The position numbers and the translations under genes were made by a program. DNA of 64,000 nucleotides. Source: Achromobacter xylosoxidans. Its GTDB lineage: Bacteria; Pseudomonadota; Gammaproteobacteria; Burkholderiales; Burkholderiaceae_B. A model generated the notes under the pieces. The model had not been told where the DNA came from. It did not search any database and worked only from the letters and a program-made list of their open reading frames with translations. Below, one piece after another: positions 37,775 to 47,051 of this stretch (the stretch's first letter is position 1; each line of letters starts with the position of its first letter). The stretch is taken from NCBI RefSeq assembly GCF_001457475.1, contig NZ_LN831029.1, positions 3,224,001 through 3,288,000 of the forward strand, in the 5' to 3' direction.

Positions 37775-38941
37775 ATGACGGACATTGGCCGCCTCGAGCA
37801 CGTGCGCGAGGCCTTGAGCCCGCTGCACGTTCGGGCCTATTTCGACCAAGCCCTGTTCGCCCGCGAACAGGAACGGATATTCAAGCAATCGCCCATCTAC
37901 GTGGGCCACGAGAAAGTCGTGCCCGAACCAGGCGACTGGCGCCGCCTGCCGCACGAGGACGGCGGCCGGGTGCTGGTGCGCACCGCCCATGGCGTCGAGC
38001 TCGTCTCCAACGTCTGCCGCCACCGGCAGGCGCTGATCCTGGGCGGCGAGACGGGCGCGGTGACCGGACCCGGCAACCCCGCCGGCAACCTGTCGGCCAG
38101 CGGCGGCAACATCGTCTGCCCGCTGCACCGCTGGACCTACGACAACCGCGGCCAGATCCTGGGCGCGCCGCAGTTCCCCAGCACGCCCTGCCTGAACCTG
38201 CCGCGTTTTCCGCTGAAGAATTGCCATGGCCTGCTGTTCGAGGGCCCGCGCGATCCGCGCGCCGACCTGGGCCATCTGTTCGAGCGGCCCGAGTTCGACT
38301 TCTCCGACTACGTGCTCGACCACGTCGAGGTGCACCAATGCAACTACAACTGGAAGACCTTCATCGAAGTCTATCTGGAGGACTACCACGTGGGGCCCTT
38401 CCACCCCGGCCTGGGCCGGTTCGTCACCTGCGAGGACCTGAGCTGGGAGTTCGGCCGCCACCACAGCCTGCAACGCGTGGGCGTGCATGACTCGCTGGAA
38501 AAGCCCGGTTCCGACGTCTACCGCGACTGGCACGACACGCTGATGCGCTATCGCGGCGGCTCGGCGCCCGACTTCGGCGCGATCTGGGTGACCTACTTCC
38601 CCACCCACATGATCGAGCTGTACCCGCACGTGCTGGTGCTCTCCACGCTCTACCCCAAGAGCCCGCAGGAAACCATCAACATCGCCGAGTTCTACTACCC
38701 CGAGGAAATCGCGCTGTTCGAGCGCGAATTCGTCGAGGCGCAGCGCGCGGCCTACATGGAAACCGCGGTCGAGGACGACGAGATCGGCGAGCGCATGGAC
38801 GCCGGCCGGCTGGCGCTGCTGCGCCGCGGCACCTCCGAAAGCGGCCCATACCAGTCGCCGATGGAGGATGGCATGCAGCATTTCCACGAGTGGTATCGCG
38901 ACATCATGGGCGAGGAACTGGGTGACTGCGCCGCGCCGTAG
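37775..38941 (+). CDS. alcE: AlcE, Rieske non-heme iron oxygenase
   Basis: The 388-aa protein has a Rieske 2Fe-2S domain (CRHRQALILGG and CPLHRWTYDNRG, the C-x-H and C-x2-H ligands) and a catalytic domain with EVYLEDYHVGPFHPGL, where the two histidines and nearby Asp/Glu bind mononuclear iron. This is the architecture of ring-hydroxylating oxygenase alpha subunits. In alcaligin assembly it is thought to hydroxylate the carbon backbone. AAGGAG lies 8 nt before the ATG. No dedicated reductase is in the cluster. Confidence 0.93.
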   Translation: MTDIGRLEHVREALSPLHVRAYFDQALFAREQERIFKQSPIYVGHEKVVPEPGDWRRLPHEDGGRVLVRTAHGVELVSNVCRHRQALILGGETGAVTGPGNPAGNLSASGGNIVCPLHRWTYDNRGQILGAPQFPSTPCLNLPRFPLKNCHGLLFEGPRDPRADLGHLFERPEFDFSDYVLDHVEVHQCNYNWKTFIEVYLEDYHVGPFHPGLGRFVTCEDLSWEFGRHHSLQRVGVHDSLEKPGSDVYRDWHDTLMRYRGGSAPDFGAIWVTYFPTHMIELYPHVLVLSTLYPKSPQETINIAEFYYPEEIALFEREFVEAQRAAYMETAVEDDEIGERMDAGRLALLRRGTSESGPYQSPMEDGMQHFHEWYRDIMGEELGDCAAP

Positions 38942-38988
38942 GGGGACGCAGGGGCCGGGCACGCCGTAATTAAAACGGTGCCGGAGCG

Positions 38989-39035
38989 GTGAGAATAGCT
39001 GCAACAATGCGAACATATGCTATTCTCATTCTCAC
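38989..39035. promoter_or_regulatory. Fur-like GAGAAT hexamers and dyad before alcR
   Basis: Inverted arms at 38989-38999 and 39019-39029 match at 10 of 11 positions. They contain GAGAAT hexamers, one on the plus strand and two adjacent ones on the minus strand (39022-39033). Repeated GAGAAT/GATAAT hexamers are what Fur recognises, so an iron-regulated internal promoter for alcR is likely. Confidence 0.55.
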
Positions 39036-39084
39036 ATTTGACGGTGTGCCGAACACCGCTACAGGGGCTCAACCCGTATCGCGA

Positions 39085-40059
39085 GTGACGATCTTGAACC
39101 CAGCACCCTCCCCCGCCCAATTCACCGTCGCCGACTTCAACCGCATGGGCAGCCAGAGCGGTTTCCGCTACCGCCTGCCGCAATTGAACGGCGCGTTGCG
39201 CGGCGACCCCGAGACCCTCTGCATTGCCGAAGGCCGCGTCGAGACCCACGCGATCCGACCGGGCCTGACCCTGGTGCTGTCCGACGTGCGCGTGCACCAG
39301 CATTACGAGGCCACCTCGATGATGTCGCCGCGCTTTTCCGCCATCGTCATGCTGCAGGGCCACGCCCAGACCCGCATCGATCGCCACGACGACGTCAGGC
39401 TGGCCGCGCACAGCGGCGTCAGCGCGCTTTACGGCGACACCGTCGCCATGACCGGCATCCACGCGCCGGGCCAACGCCTGCGCAGCATCAACCTGTCGCT
39501 GTCCGACCCCGACGGCGCCGGCGACGACCAGACCAGCGAGATGATCTGGAAGGCGCTGCGTTCGCCGTCGCTGCGGCTGCGCCGCTGGCAGGTCCAGGGC
39601 CATCTGCTGCAGGCCATCGAGCACCTGCTCGACTGCGGTTGGGACGGCCCGCTGCAGGCCATGCTGCGCGAAGGCGTGGGGACGCAGTTGCTGGCGCATG
39701 CGTTGGCGACACTGGAACAGCGCGCGCCGGCCGACAGCACGGTTTCGGAACGCGATCGCCAGTTGCTGGAACGGGTGCGCGAACGCCTGTACAGCGCGCC
39801 GGGCGAGGAACACACGCTGGACGAGCTGGCGCGGCTGGCCTGCATGAGCCCGAGCACGCTGCGCGCCAAATTCCAGGCGACCTACCAGCGCTCGGTCTTC
39901 AGCTGGCTGCGCGAACGGCGGCTGGAAGTGGCGCGCGAACAACTGGCCCAAGGGTGCAGCGTGCAACAGGCGGCGCATTTCGTCGGTTACCGCCACGCCA
40001 CCAACTTCGCCACGGCGTTCCGCGAGCGCTACGGCATCGCTCCCAGCGAACTGAACTGA
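39085..40059 (+). CDS. alcR: AlcR, AraC-family regulator of alcaligin genes
   Basis: The C-terminal 100 residues form an AraC DNA-binding domain (HTLDELARLACMSPSTLRAKFQATYQRSVFSWLRERRLEVAREQLAQG and VGYRHATNFATAFRERYGIAPSEL). The N-terminal part is a cupin-like inducer domain. In Bordetella AlcR activates alc and fauA transcription when alcaligin is present. The start is uncertain: the open frame runs back through the promoter dyad, so I chose the GTG at 39085 downstream of it (324 aa). TTG at 39094 and ATG at 39145 are alternatives. Confidence 0.9.
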   Translation: MTILNPAPSPAQFTVADFNRMGSQSGFRYRLPQLNGALRGDPETLCIAEGRVETHAIRPGLTLVLSDVRVHQHYEATSMMSPRFSAIVMLQGHAQTRIDRHDDVRLAAHSGVSALYGDTVAMTGIHAPGQRLRSINLSLSDPDGAGDDQTSEMIWKALRSPSLRLRRWQVQGHLLQAIEHLLDCGWDGPLQAMLREGVGTQLLAHALATLEQRAPADSTVSERDRQLLERVRERLYSAPGEEHTLDELARLACMSPSTLRAKFQATYQRSVFSWLRERRLEVAREQLAQGCSVQQAAHFVGYRHATNFATAFRERYGIAPSELN

Positions 40060-40177
40060 GCGCCGGCCGTGCACGGCTTACGGCGGCGCCCATTGCTCTT
40101 GCGGCGTTCACCATTCCTGCAACCCACGATGACAGGCGACCATGCGGTTGCGCTTCCCAGCCCGGGAGGCCCCCGCC

Positions 40178-41419
40178 ATGGATGCCGTCGTGTCACGCCG
40201 CGAACCCCTGCCTTCCTTTCCCATGATGGTGCTGATGCTGGGCCTGCTGTCCTGTGTCGCCCCCGCCACCATCGACGCCTACCTGCCCGCCTTCGGCGCG
40301 CTGGGCCGGGAATTCGCCGTGCCGCAGGAAACCGTGCAGCTGACGCTGGGCGTCTACATGGCCTGCTATGCCTCCATGCTGCTGCTGCATGGCACGCTGT
40401 CCGACTCGCTGGGGCGGCGTCGCGTGGTGCTGGCTGCGCTGGGGGTGTACGTGTGCGGCGCGCTGATGGCGGCGCTGGCGCCCGGCTTCGGCTGGCTGCT
40501 GGCCGGACGCGCGGTGCAAGGCCTGTCGGCGGGCGCCGGCATCGTGGTCGGCCAGGCCATCATCCGCGATTGCTACGACGGCGCCGTGGCGCGTCGCGCC
40601 ATGTCATACCTGATCCTGGTGTTCAATCTGTCGCCGGCGCTGGCGCCGATCCTGGGCGGCTACCTGGCCGCGCACCAGGGCTGGCGGTCCATATTCCTGC
40701 TACTGACCGCGCTGGCCGCCGCGGCCTGGCTGCTGTGCGCGCGGCGCCTGCCCGAAACGCTGCCGCCCGATCGACGCCAGCCGCTGGCCTGGCGCACACT
40801 GGGCGGCAACTACGCGCGCGTGCTGGGCAACCGGCGCTACGCCGCGCTGGGCCTGGCGTTCAGCCTGCTGTTCGCCGCGCAGGGGTTCCTGATCGGGGCC
40901 GCGCCCGACTTCATCACCAATGTGCTGGGGTTGCCGGAAACCGATTTCGCCTACCTGTTCGTGCCGCTGGTGGTGGGCGCCATGGCCGGCGCGCTGCTGG
41001 CGGCGCGCAAGGCCGGCCGCTGGTCGGACGGGCGCATCACGTTGCTGGCCTACCTGCTGATGGGAGGCAGTTGCCTGGCCTACGTGCTGTACATGGCCGC
41101 CGCCGAGCCGCCGCGCCTGCCCTGGGCGGTGCTGCTGCCGGGCCTGTTCACCTGCGGACTGGCCATGGGCGTGCCGGCCATGACGCTGCGCATCCTGGGG
41201 CACGTGCCGGACCTGTCGGGCACCGCCGCGTCCGTGCTCGGCTTCATGCAGATGCTGACGTTCTCCGTGGCCAGCGGCTGGGGCGTGCCGCTGGTCTACG
41301 GCCAGCCACTGCGGCTGGCCGTGGCCATGCTGGCCTGCGTGGCGGCCAGCGCCGCCGGTTGGGCCTGGCTGCATCGCTGCGCCGCGCCCGTGGCCAAGAC
41401 CGAGGCCGGGCTGGGGTAG
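40178..41419 (+). CDS. alcS: AlcS, MFS exporter of alcaligin
   Basis: The 413-aa protein has twelve predicted helices and the Bcr/CflA drug-exporter pattern: APATIDAYLPAFGALGREF in helix 1, GTLSDSLGRRRVVL in the first cytoplasmic loop, GRAVQGLSAGAGIVVGQAIIRD and LAPILGGYLA. In Bordetella AlcS exports alcaligin and limits its intracellular level. GGGAGG lies 9 nt before the chosen ATG; the frame-first ATG 36 nt upstream lacks this. It follows alcR and precedes fauA. Confidence 0.93.
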   Translation: MDAVVSRREPLPSFPMMVLMLGLLSCVAPATIDAYLPAFGALGREFAVPQETVQLTLGVYMACYASMLLLHGTLSDSLGRRRVVLAALGVYVCGALMAALAPGFGWLLAGRAVQGLSAGAGIVVGQAIIRDCYDGAVARRAMSYLILVFNLSPALAPILGGYLAAHQGWRSIFLLLTALAAAAWLLCARRLPETLPPDRRQPLAWRTLGGNYARVLGNRRYAALGLAFSLLFAAQGFLIGAAPDFITNVLGLPETDFAYLFVPLVVGAMAGALLAARKAGRWSDGRITLLAYLLMGGSCLAYVLYMAAAEPPRLPWAVLLPGLFTCGLAMGVPAMTLRILGHVPDLSGTAASVLGFMQMLTFSVASGWGVPLVYGQPLRLAVAMLACVAASAAGWAWLHRCAAPVAKTEAGLG

Positions 41420-41529
41420 CGTGCCACCCCATGGGTTTGGTGCGGGCACATGCGCGCGCCAGCGCAGCAGCCCGGCGGCGTTTTCCATATGCATTGCGTC
41501 GTCCGGCATACATCAGCTCAACGGTAAAA

Positions 41530-41548
41530 ATCAATAATTCTCATTACC
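41530..41548 (-). promoter_or_regulatory. Fur-box-like site before fauA
   Basis: Read on the minus strand this 19-bp stretch matches 13 of 19 Fur consensus positions (core TAATGAGAAT). It ends 26 nt before the fauA start codon, in an AT-rich gap of 155 nt after alcS, so it would repress the receptor under iron sufficiency. Confidence 0.65.
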
Positions 41549-41574
41549 AAATTTTTCCGTTGGAGCTTGTCCTC

Positions 41575-43791
41575 ATGCCGTCCGTCCTGCCCCCGCCCGC
41601 CGCGCAATCGCGCCGGGTGCGCCCTCTTGTCTACGCGATCCAGACGGCCCTGTTCTGCTCTGCCCTGACCCACCAGCAGGCCTTCGCCCAGGACGCCGCC
41701 GGCGCCGAAGCCGGCGAGGTGGCGCAATTGCCCGCCGTCACCGTCAGCGGCGCGGGCATCCCCGGCACCACGGAAGGCACCCGCTCCTATACCACCGACG
41801 CCATGAACACGGCCACGGGATTGACGCTGTCGCCGCGCGAGACGCCGCAGTCCGTCAGCGTGGTCACGCGCCAGCAGATCGAGGACCAGGGCCTGCGCGA
41901 CACCGGTTCGATCCTGGCGAGCGCGCCGGGCATTTCGGTCACGCGTAGCGATAGCAACCGCTTTGCGTTCTCGTCGCGCGGCTTCGATATCGACAACTTC
42001 CAGTTCGACGGCCTGAACTCGCCCATCCTCAGCCTGTGGAACTACGGCGCCACCGACATCGACTCGGCCATCTACGACCGCGTCGAGATCGTGCGCGGCG
42101 CCACCGGCCTGATGACCGGTTCGGGCAATCCGTCGGCCGCCGTCAACTTCATCCGCAAGAAGCCGCTGCGCGAATTCGCCCTGTCCGGCAGCGCCAGCGC
42201 CGGCAGTTGGGATCAGGTCGGCGGCAACCTGGACCTGTCGGTGCCCGTCACCGAAGGCGGCCGCATCCGCTCGCGCTTCGTCGCCGCCTACGACCAGGGC
42301 GACAGCTACGTGACCTTCCTGGATTCGCGCAAGCGCACCTTCTATGGGGTCATCAGCGCCGACCTCACGCCGGACACGGTGCTCACCGCCGGCATCGAGT
42401 ATTCCCGCAACCAGAGCAACGGCTTCGGTAGCGGCTTTCCGCTGTTCTACAGCGACGGCTCGCGCACCGACTTCAACCGTTCCGTGGCCAACAATACCCG
42501 CTGGGCTCGCATCGACACCGAGTCCACCACCACCTTCGTCGACCTGACGCACCGTTTCGCCAACGACTGGAAGGTGCGTGCCGCCTACAGCCACAACGAT
42601 GGCGACTATCGCATGAAGCAGCTGTTCCGCGGCGGCTACCCCGACCGCGTCACGGGCGCGGGCATGACCAGCGCGTACAACAACTATGATGGCGACCGCT
42701 CGCGCGATGACATCCACCTGACGGTGTCGGGCCCGTTCCAGTTGTTCGGGCGCAAGCACGAACTGGCGCTGGGCTGGATGAGCGTCAACGACCACAGCAA
42801 TATCGGCCAGTACCTGCAGACCGGCGCCAAGCCAGCCCTGGGCAGCTTCTTCGACTGGCGCCAGGATCACGTCGCCGAACCCACCTGGGCCGCCAACAAG
42901 ACGCCCGCTGACGACCTTCGCGTCAAGCAGACCGGCGCCTACGCGGTAGGCCGCTTCTCGCTGGCCGATCCGTTGCACCTGATCCTGGGCGGACGCTGGA
43001 GTAACTGGGAAACCAACCAGACCTACTTCGGCAGCAAGCGCCAGTACAAGATCAACGATCAGTTCACGCCCTACGCCGGCCTGCTGTACGACATCAACAG
43101 CACCTACACCGCATACGCCAGCTATACGGAAATCTTCCAGCCGCAGAACGCCCGCTCGCCCAGCGGCTCGATCCTGCCGCCGATCGACGGCAAGAGCTAC
43201 GAGGTCGGCCTGAAGGCCGCCTACCTGGACGGCTTGCTGAATGCCTCCGCGTCGCTGTACCAGACCCGCCAGAACAACCTGGCACAGGCGATCCCGGGCG
43301 AGTCGGTCATCGGCATGCCCGGCACCCAGGCGTACCGCGCCGTCTCCGGCGCCAAGGTCGAAGGCTTCGAACTGGAGACCAGCGGCCAGCTCATGCCCGG
43401 CTGGAACCTCGGCGCCAGCTACACCCACTTCACCGCCAAGGACGCCGACGGCAAGCCGATCAACACCAGCCATCCGCGCAGCCTGTTCAAGGTGTACACC
43501 ACCTACCGCCTGCCGGGCGACCTGCACCGCCTGACCGTGGGCGGCGGCATCGACTGGCAAAGCCGCATCTATCGGTCCGCGGCCAGCCCCCGCGGCAACG
43601 TGGACGTGGAACAAGGCAGCTACGCCCTGGTCAACCTGATGGCCCGCTTCGACTTCAGCAAGCAGGTCTCGGCCACCCTCAACCTGAACAACGTCTTCGA
43701 CCGCAAGTATTACGACCAGATTGGCTTCTACAGCCAGGGCTGGTATGGCGCGCCGCGCAACGTCATGCTGACCATGCGCGCGCAGTATTGA
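41575..43791 (+). CDS. fauA: FauA, TonB-dependent ferric alcaligin receptor
   Basis: The 738-aa precursor has a signal peptide cleaved near QQAFA-QDA (residue 38), a TonB-box-like VTVSGAG segment, a plug domain (SVSVVTRQQIEDQGLRDTGSILASAPGIS, FSSRGFDIDNFQFDGL, YDRVEIVRGATGLMTGSGNPSAAVNFIRKKP) and a beta-barrel ending in ...MLTMRAQY with a terminal aromatic residue. It imports ferric alcaligin over the outer membrane. TTGGAG lies before the ATG. A large open frame extends upstream but overlaps alcS in another phase and is not used. Confidence 0.96.
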   Translation: MPSVLPPPAAQSRRVRPLVYAIQTALFCSALTHQQAFAQDAAGAEAGEVAQLPAVTVSGAGIPGTTEGTRSYTTDAMNTATGLTLSPRETPQSVSVVTRQQIEDQGLRDTGSILASAPGISVTRSDSNRFAFSSRGFDIDNFQFDGLNSPILSLWNYGATDIDSAIYDRVEIVRGATGLMTGSGNPSAAVNFIRKKPLREFALSGSASAGSWDQVGGNLDLSVPVTEGGRIRSRFVAAYDQGDSYVTFLDSRKRTFYGVISADLTPDTVLTAGIEYSRNQSNGFGSGFPLFYSDGSRTDFNRSVANNTRWARIDTESTTTFVDLTHRFANDWKVRAAYSHNDGDYRMKQLFRGGYPDRVTGAGMTSAYNNYDGDRSRDDIHLTVSGPFQLFGRKHELALGWMSVNDHSNIGQYLQTGAKPALGSFFDWRQDHVAEPTWAANKTPADDLRVKQTGAYAVGRFSLADPLHLILGGRWSNWETNQTYFGSKRQYKINDQFTPYAGLLYDINSTYTAYASYTEIFQPQNARSPSGSILPPIDGKSYEVGLKAAYLDGLLNASASLYQTRQNNLAQAIPGESVIGMPGTQAYRAVSGAKVEGFELETSGQLMPGWNLGASYTHFTAKDADGKPINTSHPRSLFKVYTTYRLPGDLHRLTVGGGIDWQSRIYRSAASPRGNVDVEQGSYALVNLMARFDFSKQVSATLNLNNVFDRKYYDQIGFYSQGWYGAPRNVMLTMRAQY

Positions 43792-43834
43792 AGATGGCAT
43801 CGCACGGCTGCAAGCCAAGGAGGACAGCGGCACA

Positions 43835-44959
43835 ATGCATTTGAATCTGGCGATCGCGGCGCGGGCAGGCCGCCGCGCACTGGCCGGCCTGGCGGCGCTG
43901 GCCCTGGCCGCCACCCTGGCCGCATGCGACCGCGCGCCTGCCATTCCCGAGCCTGCGGCAGGCACCGCCCCTGCGCCCTCCGCGGCAGGCAAGCCGGCCG
44001 CCGCCCCACCCGTGACGGCCAGCACCGTCGCGGGCTTTCCCGTCACGCTGGAGACCGCCCTGGGCCCTGCGGTGATCCCCGCCCCGCCCAAGCGCGTCGT
44101 CGCGCTCGGCCTGGGGGCGGACGACCTGGTGCTGTCGCTGGGCGTGGTGCCGGTGGGCGTGGGCCGCGCCGACTGGGGCGGCGACTCGGACCATTACTGG
44201 CCCTGGGTCCGCGCCGCGATCGAGGCGCGGGGGCAGCCACTGCCCGAGCGCATCACCGTCTATCCCGAACTGGATATCGAGAAGATCATCGCGCTGCGGC
44301 CTGACGTGGTGCTGGCCCCCTTCTCCGGCGTCAGTCCCGAGGCCTACGCGCAACTGTCGCGGCTGGTGCCGGTCGTGGGCTATCCGGAGCAGCCTTTCCT
44401 GACCCCGGTTGACACGCAGATCGACCTCATTGCCGCCGCCCTGGGCACGCGCGAGGCCGCCGCGCCCCTCAAGGCCCGCATCCACGATGCGCTGGCGCAA
44501 GCCGCGCGCCGCTATCCCGAACTGTCCGGCAAGACCTTCGCCTACGTGCGCGCCGATCTCGGCTCGGGCAACTTCGCCGCCTACGTCGCCGGCGACCCGC
44601 GCGTCGACACGCTCAGCGCCATGGGCCTGACGCTGGCGCCATCGGTGCGCGGCCTGCGCGCCAGCGCCGGCCACTTCGCCCATTACCTGGGCTTCGAGCA
44701 TGCCGACGCGCTGGGCGATGCCGACATCCTGGTGTCCTGGTTCTACACGCCACAGGAACGCGACCGCGCCGCGGCCATGCCGCTGTATGCATCGATCCCG
44801 GCGGTGCGCCGCGGCGCCTACGTGGCATTGAGCGACCCGGCGCTGGTGATGGCCTCGTCCTCCGGCACGCCGCTGGCGGTGGCGTGGATGCTGGACCGGC
44901 TGGCGCCCCGCCTGGCCGAGGCCGCGCGCCACGCCGGAGGTAACGGAGCCGGCCCCTGA
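43835..44959 (+). CDS. Fe-siderophore ABC substrate-binding lipoprotein
   Basis: The 374-aa protein has a lipoprotein signal with lipobox LAA-C (Cys31), followed by a Pro/Ala-rich linker. The mature part has the FecB/FhuD layout: PAPPKRVVALGLGADDLVLSLGVVPVGVG, IEKIIALRPDVVLAPFSGVSPEAYAQLSRLVPVVGY. It starts 43 nt after fauA and overlaps the next permease gene (TGATG), so it should hand ferric alcaligin, or a related ferric hydroxamate, to that permease pair. The ligand is inferred from position only. Confidence 0.88.
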   Translation: MHLNLAIAARAGRRALAGLAALALAATLAACDRAPAIPEPAAGTAPAPSAAGKPAAAPPVTASTVAGFPVTLETALGPAVIPAPPKRVVALGLGADDLVLSLGVVPVGVGRADWGGDSDHYWPWVRAAIEARGQPLPERITVYPELDIEKIIALRPDVVLAPFSGVSPEAYAQLSRLVPVVGYPEQPFLTPVDTQIDLIAAALGTREAAAPLKARIHDALAQAARRYPELSGKTFAYVRADLGSGNFAAYVAGDPRVDTLSAMGLTLAPSVRGLRASAGHFAHYLGFEHADALGDADILVSWFYTPQERDRAAAMPLYASIPAVRRGAYVALSDPALVMASSSGTPLAVAWMLDRLAPRLAEAARHAGGNGAGP

Positions 44960-45999
44960 TGCCGCCGCCTTTCCCGCCGCCCGCCGCGCGCAACGACCAG
45001 CCGCTCCAAGGCGCGCGCCGGCTACGGGCGCCCCTGTTGCTGGCGGCCTGTACGCTGCTGGCTGGCGCCGCGCTGGCCAGTCTTTGGCTCGGCTCGCGCG
45101 GCCTGTCGGCGGCCACCGTGTGGCGCGTATTGCTGCAACCGGACGACAGCCATGCCGCGCTGGTCGTCGCCTCCCGCATCCCCCGCACCCTGTTGGCGTT
45201 GCTGACCGGCGCCGCCCTGGCCGTGGCCGGGGCGCTGATCCAGGCGCTGACCCGCAACCCGCTGGCCGACCCCGGCCTGCTCGGCGTGAACGCCGGCGCG
45301 GCCGCCTCCATCGTGACGGCGGCATTGCTGCTGGGCGGCCTGCCCGCCCATCCGTTCTGGGCTGCCTTGCCCGGCGCGCTGGGCGCGGCGGCGGCGGTCT
45401 ACCTGATCGGCGCGGGCGGCCGGGGCCTGCAGCCGGTACGGCTGATCCTCGCCGGCGCCGCCGTCAACGCGGTGCTGTTTGCCTACGTGCAGGCCGTGGC
45501 GCTGCTGCGCGACGATATCTTCGACGCCTACCGGTTCTGGGCCGTGGGCGCGCTGGCGGGGCAATCGCTGGACGTCGCCTTGCGCGCGGCGCCATACATC
45601 GGCACCGGCCTGCTGCTGGCCGCGATGCTGGCGCGGCCGCTCAATCTGCTGGCCCTGGGCCAGGCGCTGGCCCAGGCGCTGGGACTGCGCACCAGCCTGT
45701 ACCGGCTGCTGGGCCTGCTATGCGTGGCGATACTGGCGGCGGCCGCCACCGCGGCCGCGGGCCCGATCGCCTTCGTCGGCCTGGCCGTGCCGCACATCGC
45801 CCGCCGCTACGCCGGTCCCGACCTGCGCTGGCTGCTCGCCTATTGCGTGGTGCTCGGCCCGTTGCTGATGCTGGTCGCCGACATCCTGGCGCGGCTGTTG
45901 CGGGCGCCAGCGGAACTGCTGACGGGCGTGGTGGTGGCTTTCATCGGCGCGCCATTCCTGCTGGCCGCCTTGCGCAAGCGCGCGCGGAGCCTGGCATGA
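44959..45999 (+). CDS. FecCD-family siderophore permease, first subunit
   Basis: The 346-aa polytopic protein shows the FecCD blocks SRIPRTLLALLTGAALAVAGALIQALTRNPLADPGLLGVNAGAA and GPIAFVGLAVPHIARRYAGPDLRWLL. Its ATG overlaps the stop of the binding-protein gene and its stop overlaps the next permease start (ATGA). Two different permease genes imply a heterodimeric channel as in FecCD or FepDG. Confidence 0.92.
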   Translation: MPPPFPPPAARNDQPLQGARRLRAPLLLAACTLLAGAALASLWLGSRGLSAATVWRVLLQPDDSHAALVVASRIPRTLLALLTGAALAVAGALIQALTRNPLADPGLLGVNAGAAASIVTAALLLGGLPAHPFWAALPGALGAAAAVYLIGAGGRGLQPVRLILAGAAVNAVLFAYVQAVALLRDDIFDAYRFWAVGALAGQSLDVALRAAPYIGTGLLLAAMLARPLNLLALGQALAQALGLRTSLYRLLGLLCVAILAAAATAAAGPIAFVGLAVPHIARRYAGPDLRWLLAYCVVLGPLLMLVADILARLLRAPAELLTGVVVAFIGAPFLLAALRKRARSLA

Positions 46000-47051
46000 A
46001 GCATCGCGCGCATTCCGTCATCTCGTCGGCGCGCGTGTTGCGCGCAGGCGCCTGGCTGGCCTGGCCCGTCGCGCCCCGCGCACTGGCCTGGGCAGCGCTG
46101 CTGCTGGTCCTGGCCTGCGCTCTGCTGGTCACCGCCCTGCTGACCGGCGAGCCGACGCTGTCCTGGCAGGCGCTGGGGCAGACGCTGCTGGGCGCCGGGG
46201 GCGCCGTGGATCGGTGGCTGGTGCATACCGTGCGCCTGCCGCGCGTCCTGACCGCACTGGGCGCGGGCGCCGCGCTGGGCCTGTCGGGCGCGCTGTTCCA
46301 GAGCCTGACCCGCAATCCGCTGGGCAGCCCGGACGTGATCGGCCTGACCGCCGGCGCCTCGGCCGGCGCCGTGGCCGTGGCGATGGTCTGGCCCGGGCTG
46401 ATGCCGGTGGCCTGGGGCGCGGCGGCCGGCGCGCTGCTGGCCACGGCCGGCGTCTGGTTCGGTTCCGGCGCCGGCTTCGCCGCGCCCCAGCGCATGGTGA
46501 TCGCCGGCATCGCGGTCGGCGCGATCGCCTTCGCCTTCGTGCAGTATGGCCTCTCCAACCTGCGGCGTGAACAGGCCTATCTGGCGGCCGCCTGGCTCAA
46601 TGGCAGCCTGGCCGGCAGAACGTGGACCGATGTCTCTCTGATCGCGGGGGCCTGCGCCGTGTTGCTGCCGCTGGCGCTGGCGCTGTGCGCCCGCCTGCGG
46701 CTGCTTGAAATGGGCGACGACCTGGCCCAGGCGCTTGGCGCCACCGCGTCGCGCAGTCGCCTCGCCGCCACGCTGGTGGCGGTGCTGGCCGCGGCCGCCG
46801 CGGTCACCGTGGCCGGCCCCGTCGCCTTCATCGCCCTGGCGGCGCCGCAGATCGCGCGCCGCTGCGTGCGCGCCAGCGGCCCGCAGCCCCTGCTGGCGGC
46901 CCTGACCGGCGCCGTGCTGCTGGCCGCTGCCGACCTGCTGACCCGCGCGGCTGGCGCCAATGGCCTGCCGGTGGGCGTCCTGACCGCCGGCATCGGCGGC
47001 GTCTATCTCGCATCTCTGCTGGTACTCGAATGGCGCAAGACCTCCACCTGA
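45996..47051 (+). CDS. FecCD-family siderophore permease, second subunit
   Basis: The 351-aa protein pairs with the permease before it: VRLPRVLTALGAGAALGLSGALFQSLTRNPLGSPDVIGLTAGASAG and GPVAFIALAAPQIARRCV are the family blocks. About nine helices follow a short positively charged N terminus. It overlaps the downstream ATPase gene by 22 nt, so all four genes form one coupled unit. Confidence 0.92.
   Translation: MKHRAHSVISSARVLRAGAWLAWPVAPRALAWAALLLVLACALLVTALLTGEPTLSWQALGQTLLGAGGAVDRWLVHTVRLPRVLTALGAGAALGLSGALFQSLTRNPLGSPDVIGLTAGASAGAVAVAMVWPGLMPVAWGAAAGALLATAGVWFGSGAGFAAPQRMVIAGIAVGAIAFAFVQYGLSNLRREQAYLAAAWLNGSLAGRTWTDVSLIAGACAVLLPLALALCARLRLLEMGDDLAQALGATASRSRLAATLVAVLAAAAAVTVAGPVAFIALAAPQIARRCVRASGPQPLLAALTGAVLLAAADLLTRAAGANGLPVGVLTAGIGGVYLASLLVLEWRKTST

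Noticed and set aside
40069..41574. Upstream extension of the fauA frame by 502 codons
   Set aside because: It runs across alcS in another phase with Arg/Ala-rich nonsense; the signal peptide and ribosome binding site fix the fauA start at 41575.
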